NCBI GenBank assembly: GCA_947483555.1
Contig: CANKMW010000052.1
Span: 1 to 61,256, forward strand
Direction: 5' to 3'
Source of the DNA: Myxococcales bacterium
GTDB lineage: Bacteria > Myxococcota_A > Polyangia > Haliangiales > Haliangiaceae
DNA length: 61,256 nt
A program made the translations under genes and the position numbers. The notes under the pieces are model-generated. The model ran no database searches. It was not told the origin of the DNA and saw nothing but the letters and a program-made list of their open reading frames with translations. Positions 40,107-47,980 of this stretch are shown here, in pieces. Numbering within the stretch: position 1 is the stretch's first letter; each line of letters starts with the position of its first letter.

Positions 40107-40571
40107 TCAAAGCGACAGGGTCATGAACACCGAGAACGGATCCTCGGCGTAGTCGTCGAACCGGCCGCGGCGGACGAACCCCGCGCGCTCGTACAATCCG
40201 AGCGCCGGCGCGAACGCAAGGCTCGACCCGGTCTCCAGCCACAGGCTGGTCAGCCCGCAGCGCCGCGCGTCGGCGACGAGGTGATCGAGGACGGCACGGC
40301 CGACACCCTGGCCGAGGAACGCGTCGGCCACCCGCATCGACTTGATCTCTCCGCGCGCGCCGTCGAGTTGCTTGAGCGCGCCCATCCCGGCCAGGGCCTC
40401 GCCGGCCCACGCCGACCACAACCTGACGGCAGGATCTCGCAGGCCGTCGAGGTCGAACGCGTGCACGCTCTCGGGCGGCGAGTGCTCGTGCATCCCGCGC
40501 CGGTGCCGCGCGACCAGGGCGCGGATCGCCTCGCCCTCGAGGTCGTCGATCCGGAACTGGAGCGTCGGCAT
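40107..40571 (-). CDS. GNAT-family N-acetyltransferase
   Basis: 154 residues. Motif A is EIKSMRVADAFLGQGVGRAV, with the acetyl-CoA pyrophosphate loop GQGVGRA, and motif B is FAPALGLYERAGFVRRG; together they define a GNAT of the small YafP/ElaA-like size class. Substrate unknown. The ATG at 40571 follows TAGATC by five bases on the minus strand, with GAGGG between them. It lies between two minus-strand genes but is separated from both by more than 15 bases. Confidence 0.88.
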   Translation of the reverse strand: MPTLQFRIDDLEGEAIRALVARHRRGMHEHSPPESVHAFDLDGLRDPAVRLWSAWAGEALAGMGALKQLDGARGEIKSMRVADAFLGQGVGRAVLDHLVADARRCGLTSLWLETGSSLAFAPALGLYERAGFVRRGRFDDYAEDPFSVFMTLSL

Positions 40572-40586
40572 CCCTCGATCTAGCCC

Positions 40587-41057
40587 TCACGCCGGCGGCG
40601 TCGGCGCCTCGGCATCGTACGAGAACAACCAGCGCAGCTCGCGGCCATCGATGCGCGCGGCCTGCGCCTTCCGCAGCGCCGGAAAATCCTCGCGCAGGGT
40701 CAGCGCCCCGCCCAGCCCCGACAACGACGGCTCGTGCCCGACCAGCACGAGCGACCCCGACGGATCGTGGGCCGCGATCGCCGCCAGCACCTCGCGCGCC
40801 GAGCCCCCGGGCGCCAGGCCGCGCACGCTCTCGATCGGCCCGCTCCACTCGATCGTCCCCGCCACCAGCTCGGCGGTCATGACCGCGCGCGTCAGCGGAC
40901 TGGTCCAGATCGCGGTCGGCGTGCAGTCATGCCAGCGCAACCGCCGCCCCAGCTCGCGCGCGGCGTGCCGGCCGCGCTCGCTCAGGTGGCGGGCCTCGTC
41001 GGGCAGCGCGGGCGTCTCGTCGACGGCATGGGCGTGCCGGACCAGGAAGACGATCAC
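40587..41057 (-). CDS. sixA: SixA-like phosphohistidine phosphatase (histidine phosphatase superfamily)
   Basis: 156 residues from GTG 41057. The catalytic RHG-type motif is LVRHAHAV (R7, phospho-accepting H8), followed by LSERGRHAARELG, SPLTRAVMTAEL and the second histidine in LVLVGHEPSLSGL. Length and motif set fit SixA, which dephosphorylates histidine-phosphotransfer domains. The start is fixed by a promoter TTGACA-17-GACGCT ending six bases upstream; an in-frame GTG two codons earlier is the alternative. It diverges from the lipoprotein gene at 41131. Confidence 0.85.
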   Translation of the reverse strand: MIVFLVRHAHAVDETPALPDEARHLSERGRHAARELGRRLRWHDCTPTAIWTSPLTRAVMTAELVAGTIEWSGPIESVRGLAPGGSAREVLAAIAAHDPSGSLVLVGHEPSLSGLGGALTLREDFPALRKAQAARIDGRELRWLFSYDAEAPTPPA

Positions 41058-41063
41058 GATCAC

Positions 41064-41092
41064 AGCGTCGTCGGCGCGCGTCGTGCTGTCAA
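41064..41092 (-). promoter_or_regulatory. Promoter for sixA, leaderless arrangement
   Basis: On the minus strand TTGACA (41092-41087), 17 bases, GACGCT (41069-41064), then six bases to GTG 41057. The -35 is consensus and the -10 is weak. It places the transcript start on the start codon. Confidence 0.5.
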
Positions 41093-41130
41093 TCACCCAA
41101 AGCGCCTGGCGTTTCTGGCATGGTCCGGGG

Positions 41131-42849
41131 ATGGGGGACCCACGCCGTACCGTTCTGGTCGCGCTCGCGCTGCTCGGCGCGCTCGCCGCATGTGGCGACG
41201 ACGGCGACGCGCGGGTCGCCGACGTCGACGCCGCCACCGATGCCCCGACCGCCGACGGCCCCGTCATCGACGGCACCGACGCCGCCACCGGCGCGCCGGT
41301 GCTGGCGCTCGACCAGGCGACGTACACGCTCGGGCCCGATCCGGTCCTGGTCAGCGGCGACACCGACGCCGCCACCATGACCCTGCGCAACACCGGTACC
41401 GGTCCGGCGACCGCGCTGACCTTCGCGGTGACGCCGGCGACCAGCGAGCTCACCGTGATCAGCAGCTGCGGCACGTCGCTGGCCGCCGGCGCGTCGTGCA
41501 CCGTCATGGCCCAGCTCGATCCGACCAGCGCCGGCATGAAGATGTTCACCGTCACCGTGTCGTCGGCGGAGGCCGCCGGTGACTCGGCGCTGGTCTCCGG
41601 CCTCGCCGGCTCGCGGGTGCGGCTGACCATCACCAACCTGGCGGTCGGCACCACGACCACCGACGGTCGCGTCGTGTCGGCACCGGCCGGCATCGATTGC
41701 GGCCTGGGCATGACCGCGTGCGAGTTCATCTTCACCACCGCCGGTCCGGTCACCCTCACCGCCACCGACGACGGCGCCGGCACGCTCGCCGACTGGGGCG
41801 TCACCGAGTGCGCGGTCACCGGTCCGTGCGTGCTGGCCCTGACCCGCAACTACACCGCCACCACGATCTTCCACGCCCCGCTCGCCGTGGTCAGCGCGAG
41901 CGCGGCCGGCACCTCGGACGAGGCCAACGGCGTCGATCTCGACCTCGACACCAGCATCGTCCTCGCCGGTGCGCAGGGCACCGCGGCGCTGCTCGCCCGG
42001 CTCGACGGCGTCGAGGGCCTGCCGGTCGCCGCCATGACCTTCGGCCCCGCGACCCGCCGCTCGCTCGATGTCTCGATCGCACCCGACCGCACCGTCGCCG
42101 CCGCCGGCGAGCAGTCCGGCGACGCGGTCATGAGCGCGGCGCCGACCGAACTGGCCAGCGAGCCGATCAAGCAGGTCATCGCCGGCGCCGGCGTCGATCG
42201 CGGCAACGGCATCTGCCACGACGACCTGAACCGCGTCTACATGGTCGGCGATCACGGCGATCGCATGTCGTGGGGGCGGTGGCCGGCTGGCTCGGCGACC
42301 CCCGAGTGGCTGCTCGACACCACCACCCCGCAGGGCGTGGCGCTCGGCGCCACCTGGGACGCCGACACGCTGTGGATCGCCGGCGCGCTGGCCAACCAGA
42401 CCGGCTGGCTGGGCAAGGTCGACGCCGCGACCGGCGCCCTGCTCACGCCGACCACCGTCGCCGGCACCATGCAGATCGCCGGCGTCGCTGGCTACGGGAC
42501 CACCGCCGGCGGTGACCTGGTCGTGGTCGGCTGGACCACGAACACGCTGGTCGTCCGCCGCTACCGGCCGGCGTTGACCGAGGTCTGGACCCGCACGTTC
42601 CCCGCCCTCGACGGCATCCAGCCCGACGTCGCCATCGAGGCCGAGACCGGCGCGATCTACGTCGCCTACGATGCCGCCGGCGGTTGCACCCTGCGCAAGC
42701 TGGCCGGCAACGGCACGCCGTTGTGGACCCGCGCCGGCCTCGGCAGCCATTGCCAGGATGTCGCCGTCGATTCTGACGGCGCGGTCGTGGTCGGCTGGAC
42801 CATGGTCAACGCCGACCGCAAGTACTTCGTGCGCAAGTACTTCCACTGA
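41131..42849 (+). CDS. Large lipoprotein with choice-of-anchor/Ig-like N-terminal domain
   Basis: 572 residues. The signal RRTVLVALALLGALAACGDD gives a lipobox LAAC. Residues about 50-160 form a beta-sandwich like choice-of-anchor-D domains (VSGDTDAATMTLRNTGTGPA ... FTVTVSSAEAAGDSALVSG, in pieces). A second beta region follows that mentions paired cysteines (DCGLGMTACEF, TECAVTGPC). The C-terminal half resembles a repeat propeller (WIAGALANQTGWLGKVDAAT, VVVGWTTNTLVVRRY, AVVVGWTMVNADRKYFVRKY). CATGGT ends six bases before the ATG. Probably an outer-membrane or surface protein; no enzymatic motif seen. Confidence 0.8.
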   Translation: MGDPRRTVLVALALLGALAACGDDGDARVADVDAATDAPTADGPVIDGTDAATGAPVLALDQATYTLGPDPVLVSGDTDAATMTLRNTGTGPATALTFAVTPATSELTVISSCGTSLAAGASCTVMAQLDPTSAGMKMFTVTVSSAEAAGDSALVSGLAGSRVRLTITNLAVGTTTTDGRVVSAPAGIDCGLGMTACEFIFTTAGPVTLTATDDGAGTLADWGVTECAVTGPCVLALTRNYTATTIFHAPLAVVSASAAGTSDEANGVDLDLDTSIVLAGAQGTAALLARLDGVEGLPVAAMTFGPATRRSLDVSIAPDRTVAAAGEQSGDAVMSAAPTELASEPIKQVIAGAGVDRGNGICHDDLNRVYMVGDHGDRMSWGRWPAGSATPEWLLDTTTPQGVALGATWDADTLWIAGALANQTGWLGKVDAATGALLTPTTVAGTMQIAGVAGYGTTAGGDLVVVGWTTNTLVVRRYRPALTEVWTRTFPALDGIQPDVAIEAETGAIYVAYDAAGGCTLRKLAGNGTPLWTRAGLGSHCQDVAVDSDGAVVVGWTMVNADRKYFVRKYFH

Positions 42850-42863
42850 ACCCGCGAGTCAGC

Positions 42864-43304
42864 TCACGGCTTGCGCGTCACCTGCCAGGTCCCGGTCTGG
42901 ATCTGCCCGGTGGCGCCGATCTTGGTCGAGAACATGCCGCTGATCGCGTCGCCCGCGACGGTGCCGAGGAAGCTGGTCTCGACCTCGCACGAGCAGTTCG
43001 GATCGGTGTAGGGCGCGATGGTGCCCTGGATCTTGCCGCCCTCGACCTCGATGAACTGGATCTTGAGCGGCGTTTCGCCGCCCATGAACACCTCGCCGTC
43101 GGCGGTGTGGCGACCGAGCTGCAACGAGAACTTCACGGTGCCGGTGCGGCCCGATTCGTTGCCCTTGTAGTCGCCCTCCCAGTCGCCGGCCAGCTTCGCG
43201 GTCTCGGTGTCCTTGCCCTTGACCTCGACGTCCTTCTGGCTGCCGCCGCAGGCGACCAGCGTGCCGCCGGCGAGCATCGTCATGAGGAGGATTCGCTTCA
43301 ACAT
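42864..43304 (-). CDS. Small lipoprotein
   Basis: 146 residues from the ATG at 43304. Signal MLKRILLMTMLAGGTLVACGG with lipobox LVAC, then a Lys/Asp/Glu-rich linker and an all-beta domain with regular glycine spacing (LAGDWEGDYKGNESGRTGTV, GEVFMGGETPLKIQFIEVEG, ISGMFSTKIGATGQIQTGTW). This looks like a lipocalin-like or avidin-like small beta barrel, and CSC sits mid-domain. Function unknown. CACGAT ends six bases before the start on the minus strand. It is convergent with the large lipoprotein gene. Confidence 0.75.
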   Translation of the reverse strand: MLKRILLMTMLAGGTLVACGGSQKDVEVKGKDTETAKLAGDWEGDYKGNESGRTGTVKFSLQLGRHTADGEVFMGGETPLKIQFIEVEGGKIQGTIAPYTDPNCSCEVETSFLGTVAGDAISGMFSTKIGATGQIQTGTWQVTRKP

Positions 43305-43379
43305 GGCGCGATCGTGCCATAGCTCCAGGCTCCGGATCCCACTCCCGCGCTGCAAACCGGCGTCTGGTACCGTGCCCGG

Positions 43380-44117
43380 ATGCGCGTCGCGCTGCTGCAC
43401 GGCTTCGCCCACACCCCGGCGTCGTGGCGCGAGGTGCTCGCCGCGCTGCCGCCCGACCTGGACGCGCGCGCCGTCGTGACGCCGGGTCACGATCCGTCGG
43501 CGCCGGTCGCGCCGACCTGGGACCAGACGATCGATCACCTCGCCGCGGCGATCCGGGGCACCACGATCGTCGTCGGCTACTCGTTCGGCGCCCGGCTCGC
43601 GCTCGGCCTGCTGGCGCGCGAGGCGATCGCCGGCACGATCCTCATCGGCGTCCACCCCGGGCTCGCCGATGACGCCGCCCGCGGCGAGCGCCGCGCCGCC
43701 GACGCAGCGTGGGCCGCGCGGTTGCGCGCCGAGGGCACCGCCGCGTTCCTGACCGCCTGGGAGCTGCAACCGACGTTCGCTACCCAGACCCGTGCGCCGT
43801 TGGCGGTCCGCGACCGGCGCCGCGTCGAGCGCGGCTCACTCGAGCCCCACGCCCTGGCGGCGGCGCTCGACGTCCTCGGACTGGGCGCGATGCCCGACCT
43901 GCGAGAAACCCTGGTCTCGCGCCACCGCTGCGCACACCTGATCGTGGGCGGCGACGACGACAAGTTCCTCGCCGTGGCGCGTACGCTGCAACACGTCGCG
44001 CCGGCACTGCCGATCGACGTCGTCGACGGTAGCGGCCACGACCCGACGCTCGAGGCGCCGGCCGCGCTCGCCGCCACCCTGGTGCGCGCGGTGGCGCGGC
44101 TGTCGATGCTCTGCTGA
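43380..44117 (+). CDS. Alpha/beta hydrolase (MenH-like)
   Basis: 245 residues. The oxyanion region LLHGFAHTPASW, nucleophile elbow VVGYSFGARL (S68), acid region LIVGGDDDKF and catalytic histidine in DGSGHDPTLE define an intact alpha/beta-hydrolase triad. Overall size and the GYSFGARLAL elbow resemble 2-succinyl-6-hydroxy-2,4-cyclohexadiene carboxylate synthase (MenH) of menaquinone synthesis, but no other men gene is present, so the substrate is open. ATG 43380 lies six bases after TACCGT. Confidence 0.85.
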   Translation: MRVALLHGFAHTPASWREVLAALPPDLDARAVVTPGHDPSAPVAPTWDQTIDHLAAAIRGTTIVVGYSFGARLALGLLAREAIAGTILIGVHPGLADDAARGERRAADAAWAARLRAEGTAAFLTAWELQPTFATQTRAPLAVRDRRRVERGSLEPHALAAALDVLGLGAMPDLRETLVSRHRCAHLIVGGDDDKFLAVARTLQHVAPALPIDVVDGSGHDPTLEAPAALAATLVRAVARLSMLC

Positions 44118-44309
44118 TCACCTCGCCGCGGTCATCGGGTGAGTCCGTGGTGGGATACGTGTCCGCGTTCCGGACAGTTCACCCGCACCGTCGACACCGG
44201 TCAGAACTGGTGAGCCACGCGACCATCGCCGGACCCCGTTGATCGATGGCCGCGGAACGCGCACAAAGGAGGAGAACGCGCGCGCGGGCGCGCAGCTGAG
44301 AGAGGCGTC
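44118..44309. promoter_or_regulatory. Intergenic region with operator-like palindromes before the kinase operon
   Basis: TGTCCG at 44160-44165 and CGGACA at 44171-44176 form a perfect 6-5-6 palindrome. About 30 bases on, CACCGGT and ACTGGTG form a near-palindrome. A strong AAAGGAGGAG lies at about 44263 but has no start codon at useful distance, and GAGAGG precedes the TTG at 44310. This is the best-looking regulatory region of the two kinase operons; no clear -35/-10 pair is seen. Confidence 0.35.
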
Positions 44310-45851
44310 TTGCCCAGCCCATCGCCCAGAGTGCGCACCCGGAAACCGACGCTCGAGATGCTGCCGGCCGGCACGCGCCTCGGTCGCTACGAGCTGATCC
44401 GCCGCTTCGCGACCGGCGGCATGGCCGAGCTGTACCTGGCCCGCAGCGGCGGCATCTCGGGGTTCGAGAAGATCGTCGCCCTCAAGCGCATCCTGCCCCA
44501 GTACGCGCAGCACGAAGACTTCGTGCAGATGTTCCTCGACGAGGCGCGCCTGACCGCGGCCATCCAGCACGCCAACGTGGCCCAAGTGTACGACATCGGA
44601 AAATGCGATGACTCGCTGTTCTTCACCATGGAGTACGTCCACGGCGCCGACCTGCGGACCGTGCTGCACACGCTGGCGCGCCGCTCGGCGACCATGGCGC
44701 TCGCCGACGCGCTCACGATCGCGATCGGCGCCGCCGCCGGGTTGCACGCCGCCCACGAGCGCACCGCCGCCGACGGCGGGCCGCTCGGCATCATCCACCG
44801 CGACATCACGCCGTCGAACCTGCTGGTCTCGTTCGACGGTTGCGTGAAGCTGATCGACTTCGGGATCGCCAAGGCCGAGCGCCGCACCACGGAGACCCGG
44901 GCCGGCACCCTCAAGGGCAAGATCGCCTACATGTCGCCCGAGCAGTGCCTCGGCGAGCCGCTCGATCGACGCAGCGACATCTTCTCGCTCGGCATCGTCC
45001 TGTTCGAGGCCTCGACCGGCACCCGCCTGTTCCCGGCCGACAACGAGTACGCGGCGCTGCGCCAGATCGTCGACGAGGATGCGCCGTCGCCGTCGAGCCG
45101 TCGCGCCGACTATCCGCCGGCGCTCGAGGCGATCGTCATGCGGGCGCTGCGCCGCGACCGGACCGAGCGCTACCCGACCGCGCAGGCCCTGCAGCTCGAT
45201 CTCGAGGAGCTGGCCCGCGCGACCGGGCTGGCGACCTCGTCGGCACACCTCGGCGCCTTCATGCGCGAGCTGTTGCCCGATCGCGCCAGCGAGCCCCTGA
45301 TCGACGACCCGCTGCGCATCCCACCACCGCCAGCGCTGTCCGTGGTCGCCAGCGGCACCGGCGAGAACGACGCCATCCCCAACCTCGCCGACGAGCTCGA
45401 ACCGTCGATCGCCATCGTGGCGGCGCCCGCCGACCTGGATCCGGCCGCGGCGTCGGCGGTGTCGGCGGTGTCGGCCGAGCTGGCGATCCTGCGCCGGCAG
45501 CGCCACTCGCACCTGGTGGTCGGACTGGCGCTGGCGGCGTTGACCTCGGCGATGGTGGCCATCCTGGTGGCGCTGCTGGTCATGGACCGCGATCGCGCGC
45601 CCGCCGCCGCGCCGCCGGCCGCGGCGGTGAACCCGGCCGTGGCGCCGGGACCGGCGCCGGCGCCACGTGCCGTGGAGCACGGCGCGCAGATCGCGCCGAT
45701 CCCCGACAGCGCCCGCCCCGCCGTCGCACCCGCGCCGGCGTCGGTGCCGGCGCGGCCCGCGATCAGGAAGAAGGCGCCGCGCCCGCGCGCCGATCACAAG
45801 CCGACCACCGCGCGGCGGTGGAACCCGGATTCGGCGCTGCCACCGATGTGA
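44310..45851 (+). CDS. Ser/Thr protein kinase with C-terminal transmembrane segment
   Basis: 513 residues from TTG 44310 (GAGAGG upstream); ATG at 44358 is an alternative. Kinase domain about 25-290: RYELIRRFATGGMAELYLA, IVALKRI (lysine), IIHRDITPSNLL, LIDFGIAKAE, MSPEQCLGEPLDRRSDIFSL. HRDITPSN replaces the usual HRDLKPxN lysine by Thr, a variant common in myxobacterial kinases and compatible with activity. A hydrophobic segment at about 400-427 (HLVVGLALAALTSAMVAILV) would place the Pro/Ala-rich tail outside the membrane. First gene of a kinase, TPR, RCC1 operon with overlapping stop/start codons. Confidence 0.92.
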   Translation: MPSPSPRVRTRKPTLEMLPAGTRLGRYELIRRFATGGMAELYLARSGGISGFEKIVALKRILPQYAQHEDFVQMFLDEARLTAAIQHANVAQVYDIGKCDDSLFFTMEYVHGADLRTVLHTLARRSATMALADALTIAIGAAAGLHAAHERTAADGGPLGIIHRDITPSNLLVSFDGCVKLIDFGIAKAERRTTETRAGTLKGKIAYMSPEQCLGEPLDRRSDIFSLGIVLFEASTGTRLFPADNEYAALRQIVDEDAPSPSSRRADYPPALEAIVMRALRRDRTERYPTAQALQLDLEELARATGLATSSAHLGAFMRELLPDRASEPLIDDPLRIPPPPALSVVASGTGENDAIPNLADELEPSIAIVAAPADLDPAAASAVSAVSAELAILRRQRHSHLVVGLALAALTSAMVAILVALLVMDRDRAPAAAPPAAAVNPAVAPGPAPAPRAVEHGAQIAPIPDSARPAVAPAPASVPARPAIRKKAPRPRADHKPTTARRWNPDSALPPM

Positions 45852-46648
45852 TGAAAGGATTCATGCTCCGATCCGCTTCACGTTCGATCGCGATCATCGT
45901 CGCGCTCGGCTGCGCCGCGACCACCGCCGCGGCCGAGGACGGCCCGGTCCCCGAGGTCGCGACGACCGCGGTCGGTCCGGGCGCCGATGACTGGCTGCGC
46001 ACCGGCCTCGAGCGCTACGAGCGCGGCAACCTGGTCGGTGCCATCGACGCCTTCGAGCGCGGCTACCAGCGCCAGCAGTTGCCGATGTTCCTGTTCGCGC
46101 TCGGTCAGGCCCACCGCAAGCGCGGCGACTGCGCCCGCGCCCGCGCCATGTACGACGCCTTTCTCGCCACCGCGCCGGCCACGGCGCAGGCCGACGCCGC
46201 CCGCCAGCAACGCGAGCTGTGCGAACCGCAGGCGTCGATCGCGACCGCGGCGGCAGCGTCACCGCCGCCCCGGCCGACCCCGGGCCCGATCGGCGCCGCC
46301 ACGCCCGCGCCCGCCACCCGCGCGTGGTGGCGCGATCCAGTCGCCATCGGTGCCGGTACCTCCAGCGTGGCGCTGGTCGGCACCGGCGTCGCGCTGTGGC
46401 TCGCCGCCGACCGCGCCGCCGGCGACGCCGCGGCGACCGACAGCTACGACCGCCACCGCGAGCTGCGCGAACGCGCCGCGTCGCGCCAGCTGGCCGCCGG
46501 CGTGGTGTTCGGCGCCGCCGCCGTGGCCGGCGCGGTGACGGTGTGGCGGATCACCCGCCATCGTGACGAGCGGCCGCGACGCAGCGTCGCGTGGCAACCG
46601 GTGATCGGCGCCGGCGGTGTCGGCGTGTCGCTGGCAGGGCACTTCTGA
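45851..46648 (+). CDS. Secreted TPR protein with transmembrane helices
   Basis: 265 residues starting within the kinase stop (TGATG). Signal peptide SIAIIVALGCAATTAAAED, then a TPR-like pair (WLRTGLERYERGNLVGAIDA, PMFLFALGQAHRKRGDCARA), a Pro/Ala linker and two hydrophobic segments (VAIGAGTSSVALVGTGVALW, LAAGVVFGAAAVAGAVTVW). This layout recurs beside Hanks kinases in myxobacteria. ATG 45863 with AAAGGA close by is an alternative start. Probably periplasmic or inner-membrane partner of the kinase; function unknown. Confidence 0.75.
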   Translation: MKGFMLRSASRSIAIIVALGCAATTAAAEDGPVPEVATTAVGPGADDWLRTGLERYERGNLVGAIDAFERGYQRQQLPMFLFALGQAHRKRGDCARARAMYDAFLATAPATAQADAARQQRELCEPQASIATAAAASPPPRPTPGPIGAATPAPATRAWWRDPVAIGAGTSSVALVGTGVALWLAADRAAGDAAATDSYDRHRELRERAASRQLAAGVVFGAAAVAGAVTVWRITRHRDERPRRSVAWQPVIGAGGVGVSLAGHF

Positions 46649-47937
46649 TGACGCGACGACGCCTCCCCGCCGTCGTGGTCATCGGGTTGGCCGCGACCAC
46701 CGTCGCCGCCTGCGCCGACGTGCCCGGGTTTCGCTGCGACACCGACGAGCAGTGCGGCGGCGGTGGCCGCTGCGAGGACGATCGAGCCTGCAGCTTCGCC
46801 GACGACAGCTGCCATGCCGGCCGCCGCTACGGCGCCGAGAGCGCAGCCGAGGTCGCCGACCGCTGCATCGGCGAGACCTCGGGACCGATCGGCTGGCTCA
46901 CCGCCGGCAGCGACCACACCTGCGCGCGCACCGCGGCCGGCCAGCTGTGGTGCTGGGGCGACAACACCAGCGGCGGCCTCGGCCGCGACGACGTCGGCAA
47001 GAGCGGCACGCCGGCGGTGGTCGCCGTGCTGTCGTCGGTGACCGACGCCGACGGCGGCGAGTACACGACCTGCGCGGTCGCCGGCGGCGCGGTCCTGTGC
47101 TGGGGTCGCGGCAGCGGCGGGCAGCTCGGCGACGATGGCCAGGACGATCGGTCGCGGCCCGGCCCGGTGATGGACGTCGTCGCCGCCGTCGAGGTCGAGC
47201 TCGGCGAACACCACGGCTGCGCGCGCGACGACCGCGGCGCGGTGTGGTGCTGGGGCGGCAACGGCGATCGCGAGGCCGGTCAGCCGGGACCGGCGATGCT
47301 GAAGCGCCCGCAGCGGGTGCCCGACGTGCCGGCGACGACGGCGATCGCCGCCGGCGGCCAGGTCAGCTGTGCGCTCACCGCGGGCGGCGAGACCTGGTGC
47401 TGGGGCAAGAACGGCAACGGCCAGCTCGGCCTCGGTGACACCATGCAGCGCAACCGGCCCGAGCGCGTGCCGGCCTTCGCTGGCGCCACCGCGCTCGCCG
47501 TCGGCGGCGAGCACACCTGCGCGATCATGGCCGACCGCGCCGTCCGGTGCACCGGACAGAACGACCACGGCCAGCTCGGCGACGGCACCACCGGCGACCG
47601 CTCGGCGCCGGTCGCCGTCGTCGGCCTCGTCGACGCCGTCGAGCTGGTCGCCCTCGACTGGTCGACCTGCGCCCGCGACGGCAGCGGCGCGGTGACGTGC
47701 TGGGGCCGCAACGATCGCGGCCAGCTCGGCGACGGCGCCAGCAACCGGACCACGCCGGCGGCCGCGGTCGCCTTGCCGCGCCCGGCGGTCGCGCTGACCG
47801 GCGGCGAGAACCACGCCTGCGCGCTCACCGACGACGGCTGCGCGTGGTGCTGGGGCAGCGACGACAAGGAGCAGCTCGGCAGCGGCCGCGGCGACGATGG
47901 CGGCGGCGTCCGGCCGGTGATGCTGAGCTGCTGGTAG
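46648..47937 (+). CDS. RCC1-repeat lipoprotein
   Basis: 429 residues, ATG inside the previous stop (TGATG). Signal RRLPAVVVIGLAATTVAACAD with lipobox (VAAC). A short Cys-rich stalk (CDTDEQCGGGGRCEDDRAC) precedes seven RCC1-type propeller blades, each with a variant of CWG.N..GQLG: WCWGDNTSGGLG, CWGRGSGGQLG, WCWGGNGDREAG, WCWGKNGNGQLG, TGQNDHGQLG, CWGRNDRGQLG, WCWGSDDKEQLG. Bacterial RCC1 propellers are extracellular interaction or adhesion modules, not nucleotide exchangers. Third gene of the kinase operon; the last visible one. Confidence 0.88.
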   Translation: MTRRRLPAVVVIGLAATTVAACADVPGFRCDTDEQCGGGGRCEDDRACSFADDSCHAGRRYGAESAAEVADRCIGETSGPIGWLTAGSDHTCARTAAGQLWCWGDNTSGGLGRDDVGKSGTPAVVAVLSSVTDADGGEYTTCAVAGGAVLCWGRGSGGQLGDDGQDDRSRPGPVMDVVAAVEVELGEHHGCARDDRGAVWCWGGNGDREAGQPGPAMLKRPQRVPDVPATTAIAAGGQVSCALTAGGETWCWGKNGNGQLGLGDTMQRNRPERVPAFAGATALAVGGEHTCAIMADRAVRCTGQNDHGQLGDGTTGDRSAPVAVVGLVDAVELVALDWSTCARDGSGAVTCWGRNDRGQLGDGASNRTTPAAAVALPRPAVALTGGENHACALTDDGCAWCWGSDDKEQLGSGRGDDGGGVRPVMLSCW

Positions 47938-47980
47938 CGCGGCGACGCGCCCGTCACGGGTCTGAGTGATACTCGGGCTC

